64,000 nucleotides of DNA, taken from positions 620,001-684,000 of the forward strand of contig CBDEGT010000003.1 in the NCBI GenBank assembly GCA_965237965.1. The letters are read 5' to 3'. Below the pieces are notes generated by a model. It had not been told where the DNA came from and did not search any database. It saw only the letters and a list, made by a program, of their open reading frames with translations. The position numbers were made by a program, and so were the translations under genes. Shown here one piece after another: positions 1 to 7,823 of the stretch. Position 1 is the stretch's first letter, and each line of letters begins with the position of its first letter. The DNA comes from UBA2988 sp965237965. GTDB taxonomy: Bacteria; Gemmatimonadota; Gemmatimonadetes; Longimicrobiales; Gaopeijiaceae.

Positions 1-165
1 GGTCTGATCGCAGACGAGAGAGGAAGCTTCCTCCAGTGCGATGTGCCGCCCAGCATGCTGCAGATTCAGGGCTCGAGCGATGGTCGTGAGTCGAGCCCGG
101 TCGAGGTCGAGGTCAAGGTCGGAAGCGGAAGCGAGGTGGTCACGGCACACGTGGTGCTGCCCTGA
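1..165 (+). CDS. C-terminal end of an unknown protein (partial)
   Basis: An open frame enters from the left edge and ends at TGA 163-165, giving 54 residues that finish in alternating Val/Glu/Lys strands (VEVEVKVGSGSEVV). The pattern looks like a beta-strand-rich C-terminus, but no family can be named from so little. It converges on the ferredoxin-like gene, which ends 48 bp downstream. The start lies outside the window. Confidence 0.55.
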   Translation, partial: GLIADERGSFLQCDVPPSMLQIQGSSDGRESSPVEVEVKVGSGSEVVTAHVVLP

Positions 166-213
166 GCCTTGCCGGCTTGTCGACGCGACACCGACGGAGA
201 GAAACGGACGACG

Positions 214-600
214 CTACGGCTCCGGCAGCGGCCGCTCCGCGATCACGAACTCCGTGACCGGACGTCCCCCCATCACGTGCTCTCGGAGGATCCGCTCGAG
301 CACCGGGGGGTCGCAGCCCCTGTACCAGACGCCGTCGGGGTAGACGACGGCGATGGGCCCCCCGGTGCAGACGCGCAGGCAGTTGGCCTTGGTGCGGTAG
401 ACGCCCTCGTCGGCCAGATCGAGCTCGTCGAGACGCCGCTTGAGATAATCCCACGCCTCGAGCGAACGCCTCCACTCACAGCACTTGGGCGTGGTTTGGT
501 CGCAGCAGAGGAAGATGTGACGGCGTAGCCGTGGGATTCCGAGCGCCTGGACCTTGTCCGCGAGCGCCTCGGGATCATGCTCGTGTTCGTCCTTGCTCAG
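214..600 (-). CDS. [2Fe-2S] thioredoxin-like ferredoxin domain protein
   Basis: Encodes about 128 residues. Cysteines at roughly 32/33 and 40/41 (LCCDQTTPKCC) and a second pair at 74 and 78 (CLRVC) match the spacing of thioredoxin-fold [2Fe-2S] ferredoxins, where four cysteines hold the cluster; GGPIAVVYPDGVWY after the second pair is typical of the family. Probably a small cytoplasmic electron carrier. No ATG, GTG or TTG exists in frame before the conserved core, so I place the start at CTG 600, four bases after a strong GGAGGT; this start is uncertain. The next gene is divergent and begins at 681. Confidence 0.75.
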   Translation of the reverse strand: MSKDEHEHDPEALADKVQALGIPRLRRHIFLCCDQTTPKCCEWRRSLEAWDYLKRRLDELDLADEGVYRTKANCLRVCTGGPIAVVYPDGVWYRGCDPPVLERILREHVMGGRPVTEFVIAERPLPEP

Positions 601-603
601 GAT

Positions 604-609
604 ACCTCC
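604..609 (-). promoter_or_regulatory. Shine-Dalgarno GGAGGT deciding a CTG start
   Basis: A perfect GGAGGT on the minus strand lies four bases before CTG 600. It is the only ribosome-binding signal near the ferredoxin-like frame and is the reason for choosing the non-canonical start. Confidence 0.4.
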
Positions 610-680
610 ACTTCGTTCACCGGTTCGGAACAGCGCATCAGGATGGCTCCGGCGCTCTCCCTCGTCTATACTCGCCGCCC

Positions 681-1163
681 ATGCGCCTTCCCTGGTCGAT
701 CCCCGTTCTCGGCCTCGCCGCCCTCGCGGTCGCACAGCCGGCCACCGCGCAGGAAGGGCTACGGCTCGGACTCTCGTTCGGCGGCACGGGCTTTGTCGGC
801 GTTGTGAGCGAATGGCGGTGGAGCGACCGGAGTGCCGAGTTGCAGATCTCGACCTTCACGTTCCGCGACGTGAGCGTTTCGATCGTTGGCAAGCAGTACT
901 TCGGCGCCTCCGGGCTCCAGCCAGTGGTGGGCGCGGGGCTGTGGCTGCTGGTCGCGGGCTCGCCCGATGGTACCGGAGGTGCCGTAGTGGCACGCTTTCC
1001 CTTCGGCGGGGACTGGCACGTTGGTGGCGGTCACTACACCACGTTCGAAATGAGCGTGAACCGCGGCCTGTGGGTGAAACGTCCGGACCCGACGAACGAC
1101 ATACCCATCACGAGGCGCCTCATCCCACTGCCGTCGGTATCGTATCGCTTCGCCCCCGACTGA
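681..1163 (+). CDS. Small exported protein, unknown function
   Basis: Encodes 160 residues. A signal peptide covers residues 1-23 with a predicted cut ATA|QEG. The mature part is rich in Gly and aromatic residues with alternating hydrophobic strands, and it ends in a Phe-containing strand (VSYRFAPD), as outer-membrane or periplasmic beta proteins often do. No family was recognised. ATG 681 is chosen because it opens the signal peptide; upstream sequence in the same frame overlaps the divergent ferredoxin-like gene. Its 3' end converges on the 104-residue gene that ends at 1246. Confidence 0.6.
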   Translation: MRLPWSIPVLGLAALAVAQPATAQEGLRLGLSFGGTGFVGVVSEWRWSDRSAELQISTFTFRDVSVSIVGKQYFGASGLQPVVGAGLWLLVAGSPDGTGGAVVARFPFGGDWHVGGGHYTTFEMSVNRGLWVKRPDPTNDIPITRRLIPLPSVSYRFAPD

Positions 1164-1245
1164 GTCGCTCGCTTCTCAGGGGCACGCCACGCGCTCTGCG
1201 CAACCGACCGCGACGAACCCATTCCTGGCATCTATACGGGCGCGC

Positions 1246-1560
1246 CTATTCCCAGCCCTCCTCCTCCCAGAACCTCCGCTCCTCCTCATCGATCACCGCC
1301 GGATCGAGCTCGTCGTCCAGCTCGACCCGCCCAACGGTCTCGATCGCCCGGATCGCGGTGTCGTCCAGCAACTCCGGTCGGCCGAGCGGCTCGCGCAGCC
1401 TCGTGCGCATCCGCAGGGCGGCTCCGATCACTAGAAGCGCCAGCAGCCCCCAGAAGAGGCTGACCACGAGGGTCACCGGGGAACGCTGCTCGGGATCCGG
1501 GACATCGGCTAGATTCCGGTCAAATTGAGCGACGGGCAACCCGCGCGAGGCACCTCGCAT
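1246..1560 (-). CDS. Small single-pass membrane protein, unknown
   Basis: Encodes up to 104 residues: a hydrophilic N-terminus, one strong membrane helix (VTLVVSLFWGLLALLVIGAA, about residues 29-48), a basic stretch just after it (RMRTRLR), then an acidic tail ending EEEGWE. The topology suggests an inner-membrane anchor with a cytoplasmic acidic tail. There is no clear ribosome-binding site before ATG 1560, so an internal start is possible. Its 5' end faces the MITE at 1608. Confidence 0.5.
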   Translation of the reverse strand: MRGASRGLPVAQFDRNLADVPDPEQRSPVTLVVSLFWGLLALLVIGAALRMRTRLREPLGRPELLDDTAIRAIETVGRVELDDELDPAVIDEEERRFWEEEGWE

Positions 1561-1607
1561 CCAAGTCGTGGGGAGGTACCGGTGGGGTGGGTCGCCGGGC
1601 TGCCAAC

Positions 1608-1916
1608 CTAGCAGGTCGCTGAAAAAGGGGAGTGCACGGCGCGCAAGGGACCGGCGCAGTTCAGCCGAGGAACGACAACGAGTCGTACGGGTGGGTACGG
1701 CGAGGAGAAGAGACGATGGATCAACTGCGCCGCTCCCTTGCGCCCACGACGAAGTTAGACATGAGCGTACGGTTCGAGGGTTATGGGTGGCACGGCCCCT
1801 TCTCCGTCGTTAGCGCTCCTCAACGTAGCTTGGGCTATGCCTTCGTCGCGCTGCCTAGGATGAGGAGCCGTGGCACCCCTAACGCGGTGCGCTCCCCTTT
1901 CTCAGCGACCTGCTAG
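1608..1916. mobile_element. MITE-like element with nested inverted repeats, copy 1
   Basis: A non-coding element of about 309 bp. Its ends are a near-perfect inverted repeat: CTAGCAGGTCGCTGAAAAAG on the left, and on the right the same sequence with one change (GAGAAAG) when reverse-complemented; the match runs for about 28 bp. Two more inverted repeats are nested inside: 1641-1661 pairs with 1723-1743 (20 of 21 bases), and 1785-1805 pairs with 1858-1878 (about 17 of 21). A shorter copy lies at 58858-59048. No transposase is encoded, so movement would need one supplied in trans. It fills the gap between two divergent genes and ends 32 bp before the sigma-factor start. Confidence 0.8.
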
Positions 1917-1948
1917 GGGAAGCATCGCGTGGACATTACGGAGTGGTG

Positions 1949-2506
1949 ATGAGCGAAGCACGGCTGATCGAGCGCGCCTGCGGGGGCGACGGCGACTCCG
2001 TCCGCACCCTGTATGAGCGCTACGCGCCGCGCGTCTACGCTGTAGTCCGCCGGATCGCAGGCGACGACGAGCTGGCTCGAGACTACGCCCAGGAGGCGTG
2101 GATCCGCGCCATCCGCGCGCTTCCGACGTTCCGCGGGGACGCTCGCTTCTCCACCTGGCTGCACCGGATCGCGGTCAACTCGGCGCTCCAGGCGGCGCGC
2201 AAAGCGGAGACCCGGCGCCGGTACCACGGCCCCGCCGGAGGCGATGTCGCGATCGCGCCTGCGGGTGGAGACGTCCTGCTGCAACAGCGTCTCGAGGCCG
2301 CGCTCGACCGCCTACCCGAAGGCATGCGGCAGGTGCTCGTTCTCCACGATGTGGAGGGTTACACCCACGAGGAGATCGGTGAGGCGCTCGGCATCGCCGC
2401 GGGCACCTCCAAATCACAGCTCTTCAAGGCCCGGGCGAAGATGCGGGAATTGCTTCGCCCGGTGACCGAAAGCCGGGAGGAGGGAGCACGCACATGGAGC
2501 ATCTGA
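1949..2506 (+). CDS. RNA polymerase sigma factor, ECF subfamily
   Basis: Encodes 185 residues. Region 2 lies at about 20-80 with the usual core-binding and -10 recognition pattern (YAQEAWIRAIRALPTF, then FSTWLHRIAVNSALQ). Region 4 lies at about 115-170, with the turn motif EGYTHEEIGEALGIAAGTSK for -35 recognition. ATG 1949 is preferred over the two GTG codons just upstream because GGAG at 1940-1943 is well spaced for it. The next gene, a zinc-finger anti-sigma, overlaps the 3' end by 13 bp, which implies coupled translation. The promoter must lie within or beside the MITE that ends at 1916. Confidence 0.9.
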   Translation: MSEARLIERACGGDGDSVRTLYERYAPRVYAVVRRIAGDDELARDYAQEAWIRAIRALPTFRGDARFSTWLHRIAVNSALQAARKAETRRRYHGPAGGDVAIAPAGGDVLLQQRLEAALDRLPEGMRQVLVLHDVEGYTHEEIGEALGIAAGTSKSQLFKARAKMRELLRPVTESREEGARTWSI

Positions 2507-3204
2507 GCCTCGAGATGTTGGGCGAGCTGGTGAACTCGACACCCACAGACGAGGAGCGTCAGCATCTGGATCGGTGTCCGGGCTGCGCCTCTGAGCTGGA
2601 TGCGCTCCGTCATCAGACGGCCGCACTCGGTCAGCTCCCCGACCTACGCCCACCGGGTGGTGACTGGGCCGACCTGGAGGCCGCGCTCACCGGCGAGGGG
2701 CTCGTGGAGCCGGCCGGAGGTCGTCGCGTCGGCCTGGGCCGTGCTCGGAGTGAATGGCCAGGCGCGATGAGGCGCGCCGGGGCCGTCGTGCTCTTCCTCG
2801 GTGGCGCGGGAGTGGGCGCGGTTGTCGGCGGCGCGATGGCGCGCCCCACGGCGTCGCCCGCCGTACCCGGGGACCCAGCCGTCGCGACCTCGCCGGTGGC
2901 GGCGACCGATCCCGCGCTCGCGCTGGCGCGGATGCAGGAAGCCGAACGGGTCTACATCGACGCCCTGGTGCACTACCGGCAACTGACCGCCGCACACGGA
3001 GCCGACGAAACCGCAGGTGACCCCGAGACGCGGTACGCCGCGCTCGAGCAGCTCGTGCGCGCGGGCCAGGTCGCGCTCCGGCAGGCGCCCGCGGATCCGT
3101 TCTTCAACGGACTGCTTGCCAGCGCGCTGGCCGAGCAGCAGGCCGTGTACCGGCGCCTCTCCGGCGACGGTATCCAGGATGGCAGTCAGGACGGATGGTT
3201 CTGA
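2494..3204 (+). CDS. Anti-sigma factor with zinc-finger-like N-terminus
   Basis: Encodes 236 residues. The N-terminus has H24, C28 and C31 (HLDRCPGC), matching the His-x3-Cys-x2-Cys core of zinc-binding anti-sigma domains. A Gly/Ala/Val-rich membrane helix follows at about 94-115, then a Pro/Ala linker and a helical periplasmic part with YRQL, Gln and Ala repeats. It should hold the overlapping ECF sigma at the inner membrane until a periplasmic signal arrives. The 13-bp overlap with the sigma gene and the 14-bp gap to the PDZ gene support one operon. Confidence 0.8.
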   Translation: MEHLSLEMLGELVNSTPTDEERQHLDRCPGCASELDALRHQTAALGQLPDLRPPGGDWADLEAALTGEGLVEPAGGRRVGLGRARSEWPGAMRRAGAVVLFLGGAGVGAVVGGAMARPTASPAVPGDPAVATSPVAATDPALALARMQEAERVYIDALVHYRQLTAAHGADETAGDPETRYAALEQLVRAGQVALRQAPADPFFNGLLASALAEQQAVYRRLSGDGIQDGSQDGWF

Positions 3205-3218
3205 GGAGGGAACGACCG

Positions 3219-4265
3219 ATGCGAGGTGCGCTTCTGGTTGCGCTGGCCGTGGCGGCTGCCGCAACCGAGAGCCAGGCGCAGGCGCCCTCCCCCCCGACCC
3301 GAGCCGGGTGGATCGGAGTGGAGGCCAGCCTGATCATGACGACAGGCGAACGGCCCGTGGTGGTGGTGCGGGACGTCTGGCTCGGCAGTCCTGCCGCACA
3401 GGTGGGACTCGCCCCGGGGGATACGCTGATCGCTGTGGACGGGATGCCGCCCACGCTGGTCCGATTCAGGGCGCTGCGAACCGAGCTGCGGGCGGGCGAC
3501 CCGGTAGAGCTGACCGTGCGCCGGGGGCGCACGGAGCGCACCGTGACCGTCCGTGCTGCGCCCCGTCCGACCGGTCCCGATCCCATGGTCGTGGCCGATG
3601 CGGGACGCGAATCACCACCGTTGATTCCCAGGGCGCCCGTGGTGGTCACCGGCCAAGCTCCGGGGTGGACGGTCGCGCTCCCGGCCTCGGCCTTTTCGGA
3701 CCCGCGCACCGACTCGCTTCTGGTCCGCCTTCGAGAGCGGGAGCGGCAGCTGGTCCAGGTACAGCGCGCCGAGGTTGAGCGGCTGCGGGTCCTCGCTCCG
3801 CGACTCGAGGCCGAGCGGCTGAGCCCCCCGGACGATCGCGAGTTGAGGGACCAGCGTTCTCGTCGCGAGCGCCTCACCTCGGAGATCTTCGAGTTGCGGG
3901 TGGCGATCGAGCGTTGGGCGGAAGCGATGGCGGCCGAGGTCGAGCGCACAGCGTCGGCTGCCTGGATCACCCCTTACCTTGCCGGGCAAGACCGGGTGGC
4001 CGGGGCCCGCATCATCCGCCTGAATCCAGCTCTAGCCGAGTACTTCGGCACGGCGCGCGGCCTGTTGGTCGTCGAGGTCGTCCCGGGCACACCGGCAGCC
4101 GGCGGCGGACTCCGGCCCGGTGACGTGCTGCTGCGCGTCGGAGAGACCCCGGTGGACAATCTCTCGTCGCTACGGCTCGCGGTCGCCTCTGCGGCACCCC
4201 AACGGGCGCTGCAGGTGACGTTGGTCCGCCGCGGCAGCGAACTCAGACTCGAGCTGCCGCGCTGA
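3219..4265 (+). CDS. Exported protein with two PDZ domains
   Basis: Encodes 348 residues. A signal peptide is followed by a likely cut SQA|QAPS. PDZ 1 (about 25-110) shows SPAAQVGLAPGDTLIAVDG. The middle (about 165-240) is charged and helical, probably a coiled coil. PDZ 2 (about 258-345) shows GTPAAGGGLRPGDVLLRVG. No serine-protease or site-2-protease domain is present, so it may be a peptide-binding sensor and not an enzyme. ATG 3219 follows GAGGAGGG by a good spacing. Being third in an ECF sigma/anti-sigma operon, it may sense misfolded envelope proteins; that role is inferred. Confidence 0.8.
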   Translation: MRGALLVALAVAAAATESQAQAPSPPTRAGWIGVEASLIMTTGERPVVVVRDVWLGSPAAQVGLAPGDTLIAVDGMPPTLVRFRALRTELRAGDPVELTVRRGRTERTVTVRAAPRPTGPDPMVVADAGRESPPLIPRAPVVVTGQAPGWTVALPASAFSDPRTDSLLVRLRERERQLVQVQRAEVERLRVLAPRLEAERLSPPDDRELRDQRSRRERLTSEIFELRVAIERWAEAMAAEVERTASAAWITPYLAGQDRVAGARIIRLNPALAEYFGTARGLLVVEVVPGTPAAGGGLRPGDVLLRVGETPVDNLSSLRLAVASAAPQRALQVTLVRRGSELRLELPR

Positions 4266-4294
4266 CGGAACTCGCGCCTCGGGGTCCTGAGCCT

Positions 4295-5512
4295 TCACTC
4301 GTAGCGTAGCGCCACGATCGGGTCGAGCCGCGCAGCACGCTGTGCAGGCCAGATCCCGAAGAAAAGCCCGATCGCGGCAGAGAAGCCCAGCGCCGTCGCG
4401 ACGGCCTCACCCGAGATGGCGGTCTGCCACCCGGCCACGCTGCTCATCACCCGCGCCGCGCCCACGCCCGCCCCCACCCCGAGCAGTCCACCTATCACGC
4501 AAAGCACGAGGGCCTCGACCAGGAATTGGAAGAGGATCGCGCGCCGGGTCGCGCCCAGCGCCTTTCGCACGCCGATCTCGCGGGTCCGCTCGGTCACGCT
4601 GACCAGCATGATATTCATGATTCCGATGCCGCCCACCAGCAGGCTAACCGCAGCGATCCCCGCGAGCAGCAGGGCAAATGTACGGTTGGTCTCGTTGAAC
4701 GTGCTCAGCAGATCGGCAGCGTTCCGGATGCTGTAGTCCGCTTCATCGCCGGGCTGGATCCTGTGCTCACGGCGCAGGATCCGGTCGATCTCGGCAAACG
4801 CCTGGTCGAGCTGGTCGGCGGTGGCGGTGGCGGCGTAGATCGAAGACAGCCGCTCACGCCCACCGAAGAGCCGATACTGTGCGGTCGAGATCGGGATGAA
4901 GATCTGCTCGTCCGGCCGCAGAAAAGCGGCCTCCCCCTTTTCGGCCAGCACACCGATCACCTCGTACGGCTGGCCCCGCAGCTGGATGGTCTTGCCGATC
5001 AGCAGGGTGGGCGGGGTCTCACCCAGGCCTTCGTTCACCTTATTGCCGAGCACCGCGACCCGCCGGCGCCCCTGTACCTCGCCCTGGTCGAAGTACCGGC
5101 CCGCGATGAGGGCGTGGTCATAGATCTCGAAATACTCGGGCCAGGTGCCCACCACCTGGTTGTTCGAGTTCCAGCGCAGGTAGGAGACCTGCGTGCGCGA
5201 GCTCACCTCGGGCGCCACCGTCAGCAGACCGTCGGACTCGGCGCCCAACGCCTCAGCGTCGTCGACGCTGAGCCGTCGGCCCCCCTCCTGCGCGATCCCA
5301 CCGAACATCGCTTGGCCCGGCCGGATGGTGAGGACGTTGGTCCCCATTCGAGAGATCTGCTCCTCGACCCTGCGCCGGGCACCCTCCCCGAGCGCGACCA
5401 TCGTGATCACGGCCGCGACCCCGATCACGATCCCCAGCGTGGTCAGCGCCGAGCGCATCACGTTCGCGCGGATCGCGTTCAGCGCCACGAGCACGATCTC
5501 GAGGATCAGCAC
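4295..5512 (-). CDS. ABC transporter permease, MacB/FtsX type
   Basis: Encodes 405 residues. An N-terminal membrane helix (about 18-40, with ALTTLGIVIGVAAVITMVAL) leads into a large periplasmic MacB core domain (about 45-240). Three C-terminal helices follow from about 280, including the conserved VGGIGIMNIMLVSVTERTRE and IGVRKALGA stretches. The ATPase is not fused to it as in MacB; it is the separate protein at 7097-7801. With the adaptor and TolC-type gene in the same operon it should form a tripartite exporter. It is the last gene of the operon, 46 bp after the adaptor, and converges on the PDZ gene. Confidence 0.92.
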   Translation of the reverse strand: MLILEIVLVALNAIRANVMRSALTTLGIVIGVAAVITMVALGEGARRRVEEQISRMGTNVLTIRPGQAMFGGIAQEGGRRLSVDDAEALGAESDGLLTVAPEVSSRTQVSYLRWNSNNQVVGTWPEYFEIYDHALIAGRYFDQGEVQGRRRVAVLGNKVNEGLGETPPTLLIGKTIQLRGQPYEVIGVLAEKGEAAFLRPDEQIFIPISTAQYRLFGGRERLSSIYAATATADQLDQAFAEIDRILRREHRIQPGDEADYSIRNAADLLSTFNETNRTFALLLAGIAAVSLLVGGIGIMNIMLVSVTERTREIGVRKALGATRRAILFQFLVEALVLCVIGGLLGVGAGVGAARVMSSVAGWQTAISGEAVATALGFSAAIGLFFGIWPAQRAARLDPIVALRYE

Positions 5513-5558
5513 GGCTCGCCTCCCTCCACGTAGTCGATGCGCGCGCGCTCGGTCGACC

Positions 5559-7100
5559 TCATCGCCGAATGATCACCCGACCACCGCCGCCGCCGAACAT
5601 GCCGCCGCCACGCTGTCGTATCCGGTCGAGGAACTCCTGCTGCTGAGCTTGGAGCTGCGCCGCGCCGAGTGTGGCCACCCGATCCCCCTCCTCCAGGCCC
5701 GACACCACCTCGGTCCGGTCGTAATCGTTCAACCCGATCTGGACGGCGCGCGGCTCCGCGATGTCCTCGTCGTCGATCACGAAGACCACGGCTCGACGAA
5801 GAATGCGTGCCTCGGCACCCCTTGGCCCTGTGGAGCCACCCAACATGGCCCCGCCGGGCTCAAGGCGGCCCGCGCCTCCGGTTCCGGGACGCGCCCCGCG
5901 CATGAGCATGCGGACCGAGTCCTGGCTGATCTCACCCCGCTGCACACGCGCCCGCAGGGAGTCCATGCCGGTAGGCGCCGCCGCGAGCACGCGCTCCCGC
6001 TCGCCCGACCTCTCCGCGACGTCGCCGGCGCCCCGGTCACCTATAGCGGCTTCGCCTGCTGCACCAGACCCCTCGCGGACCGCGGACGCTCGGCTGGCGC
6101 GTCCCCCTGGACCCCGAGCCCCGAGAGCGGCCAGATCCAGATGCTCGGGATCCAACCCGAGAACGAGCGCCGCGGCGCCCACGTCCTGCGGGAGCACGAT
6201 CGCGTTGTTCGGCACCAGCAGGATGTCGGTCGCTTCGTCCACGAGGATTTCGACTTCGGCGTTCATTCCGGGACGCAGCATACCCTCGCGGTTGTCGAGC
6301 CGGACGATCACCGGAAACATGGTCACGCTCTGCTGGACCACAGCCTGCGGCTCGACCTTCTCCACGTAGCCCTGGAACCCCCGATCGGGGAACGCCTCTA
6401 CCTGAACCGCCGCCGTCATCCCGGCACGGATCTGACCCATGTCGGTCTCGTCCACGAGAGTGCGTACCTGCATCTCGAGCAGGTTGGCCATCACAAACAG
6501 GGTCGTGCCGCCCGACACGTTTTGGGAGGCGGACTGGATGACCTGGCCCTCCTCGACGCTCTTCTGGATGATGGTGCCCGCCAGCGGCGCAGTGATGGTG
6601 ACGTCGCCGAGCCTCGCCTCGGCCAGCTCCAGGTTGGTCTGGGCTTTGATTCGAGCGGCCTGCGCGTTCGCCAGGTCGAGGCGGGAGTTCTCGTATTCCT
6701 GGGTGGTGATGACGCCCCCGTCGAGCAACTCCTTGGACCGGCTCGATTGGGCCTCGCTGATCTCGAGCCGCGCCCTCGCGACCTCGAGATCCGCCTGCGC
6801 CTGATCGTAGGCGTTGCGCACGTCGCGCGGATCGATGCGCACCAGCAGCGCACCGGTAGAGACCTCATCCCCCACGTCCACGGCGAGCGTGAGAATCTCC
6901 CCGGACGCCTTGCTCTTCACCTCCACACTGCGGATGGGCTCCACCGTACCGGTGGCCTCGGCGGTGATGCGGAGAGCGCCGCGGACCACGTCGGTCGCCT
7001 GCCGTGTGGGGGCCGGCCCCGCGTCGTTCGAACGGCAGCCGGCCACCCCCAAGAACAAGAGGACCCAACACCATCGATGCGCCTTCAAGCAAGTCCTCAC
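5559..7100 (-). CDS. HlyD/MacA-family periplasmic adaptor, lipoprotein
   Basis: Encodes 513 residues. The lipobox LGVAGC places the lipidated cysteine at residue 22. A biotinyl-lipoyl-like half-domain is followed by a long alpha hairpin (about 100-180, YDQAQADLEVARARLEISEA) and then beta-barrel parts. Unlike ordinary adaptors (350-400 residues), it carries a Gly/Ala/Arg-rich insert between about 320 and 430, and it ends in a Gly-rich tail (GGGMFGGGGG). Its start overlaps the ATPase stop by 4 bp. It should link the inner-membrane permease to the TolC-type channel; the substrate is unknown. Confidence 0.9.
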   Translation of the reverse strand: MRTCLKAHRWCWVLLFLGVAGCRSNDAGPAPTRQATDVVRGALRITAEATGTVEPIRSVEVKSKASGEILTLAVDVGDEVSTGALLVRIDPRDVRNAYDQAQADLEVARARLEISEAQSSRSKELLDGGVITTQEYENSRLDLANAQAARIKAQTNLELAEARLGDVTITAPLAGTIIQKSVEEGQVIQSASQNVSGGTTLFVMANLLEMQVRTLVDETDMGQIRAGMTAAVQVEAFPDRGFQGYVEKVEPQAVVQQSVTMFPVIVRLDNREGMLRPGMNAEVEILVDEATDILLVPNNAIVLPQDVGAAALVLGLDPEHLDLAALGARGPGGRASRASAVREGSGAAGEAAIGDRGAGDVAERSGERERVLAAAPTGMDSLRARVQRGEISQDSVRMLMRGARPGTGGAGRLEPGGAMLGGSTGPRGAEARILRRAVVFVIDDEDIAEPRAVQIGLNDYDRTEVVSGLEEGDRVATLGAAQLQAQQQEFLDRIRQRGGGMFGGGGGRVIIRR

Positions 7101-7801
7101 CGTGATACCCCCACTGCTTCGGTCAGGAAGTCGGATTCGATCATGCCGTCACGCAGGTGCACCTGGCGACGAGCGTACGTGGCAATGTCTCGCTCATGCG
7201 TGACCAGCACGACGGTCTGACCGCCCCCGTTCAGCTCAGTGAGGGCCGCCATGATCTCCTCACTCGTCTGCGAGTCGAGGTTGCCGGTCGGCTCGTCCGC
7301 CAGCAACAGCGCTGGCTCGTTGACGAGCGCACGGGCGATCGCCACTCGCTGGCGCTGGCCACCGGAGAGCTCCGGAGGACGGTGCCGCATGCGGTCTCCG
7401 AGCCCCACCAGCTCGAGCTTCTCCTCCGCGCGCCGACGGCGCTCCTTACTCGACACGCCCGCGTAAACGAGCGGCAGCTCCACGTTGTGCAGCGATGTGG
7501 CACGTGGCAGCAGGTTGAAGGTCTGGAAGACGAAGCCGATCTCGCGGTTACGCACGCGCGCCAGCTCGTCATCAGAGAGCTCGCTGACGAGCTTCTCGTT
7601 GAGCCAATAGCGACCTTCGGTGGGAGTGTCGAGGCAACCAATGAGGTTCATCAATGTGCTCTTGCCCGACCCGGACGGCCCCATCACCGCGACGAACTCG
7701 CCCTTGCGGATCACCAGGTCGACGCTGCGGACTGCGCGGACCACCTCGGCTCCGAGTATGTAGTCCTTGCACAGCCCTTGGGTGCGGATGATCTCGCTCA
7801 C
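7097..7801 (-). CDS. ABC transporter ATP-binding protein (MacB/LolD type)
   Basis: Encodes 234 residues. Walker A is GPSGSGKST at 41-49, the signature is LSGGQRQR at 145-152, and Walker B LLLADE at 165-170 runs into PTGNLDSQT, typical of the exporter subgroup that pairs with MacB or LolCE permeases. It would power the permease encoded at 4295-5512. Its stop overlaps the adaptor start (ATGA type) and it begins 22 bp after the TolC-type gene, so it sits in the middle of a single operon. Confidence 0.95.
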   Translation of the reverse strand: MSEIIRTQGLCKDYILGAEVVRAVRSVDLVIRKGEFVAVMGPSGSGKSTLMNLIGCLDTPTEGRYWLNEKLVSELSDDELARVRNREIGFVFQTFNLLPRATSLHNVELPLVYAGVSSKERRRRAEEKLELVGLGDRMRHRPPELSGGQRQRVAIARALVNEPALLLADEPTGNLDSQTSEEIMAALTELNGGGQTVVLVTHERDIATYARRQVHLRDGMIESDFLTEAVGVSR

Positions 7802-7823
7802 CGGAGGCTCCCGAACATGCGGC

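Noticed and set aside
1632..1916. Open frame through the MITE whose translation recurs in copy 2
   Set aside because: The frame follows from DNA identity of the two copies; it runs off the element end and has no protein-like features or ribosome-binding site.
4266..4294. Intrinsic terminator between the PDZ and permease genes
   Set aside because: The 29-bp gap has neither a strong stem nor a T-run.
5193..7220. Long open frame on the plus strand across the efflux adaptor and permease
   Set aside because: It is antisense to two clear genes, has no family motif, and its composition is the mirror of GC-rich codons; long antisense frames are common at this GC content.
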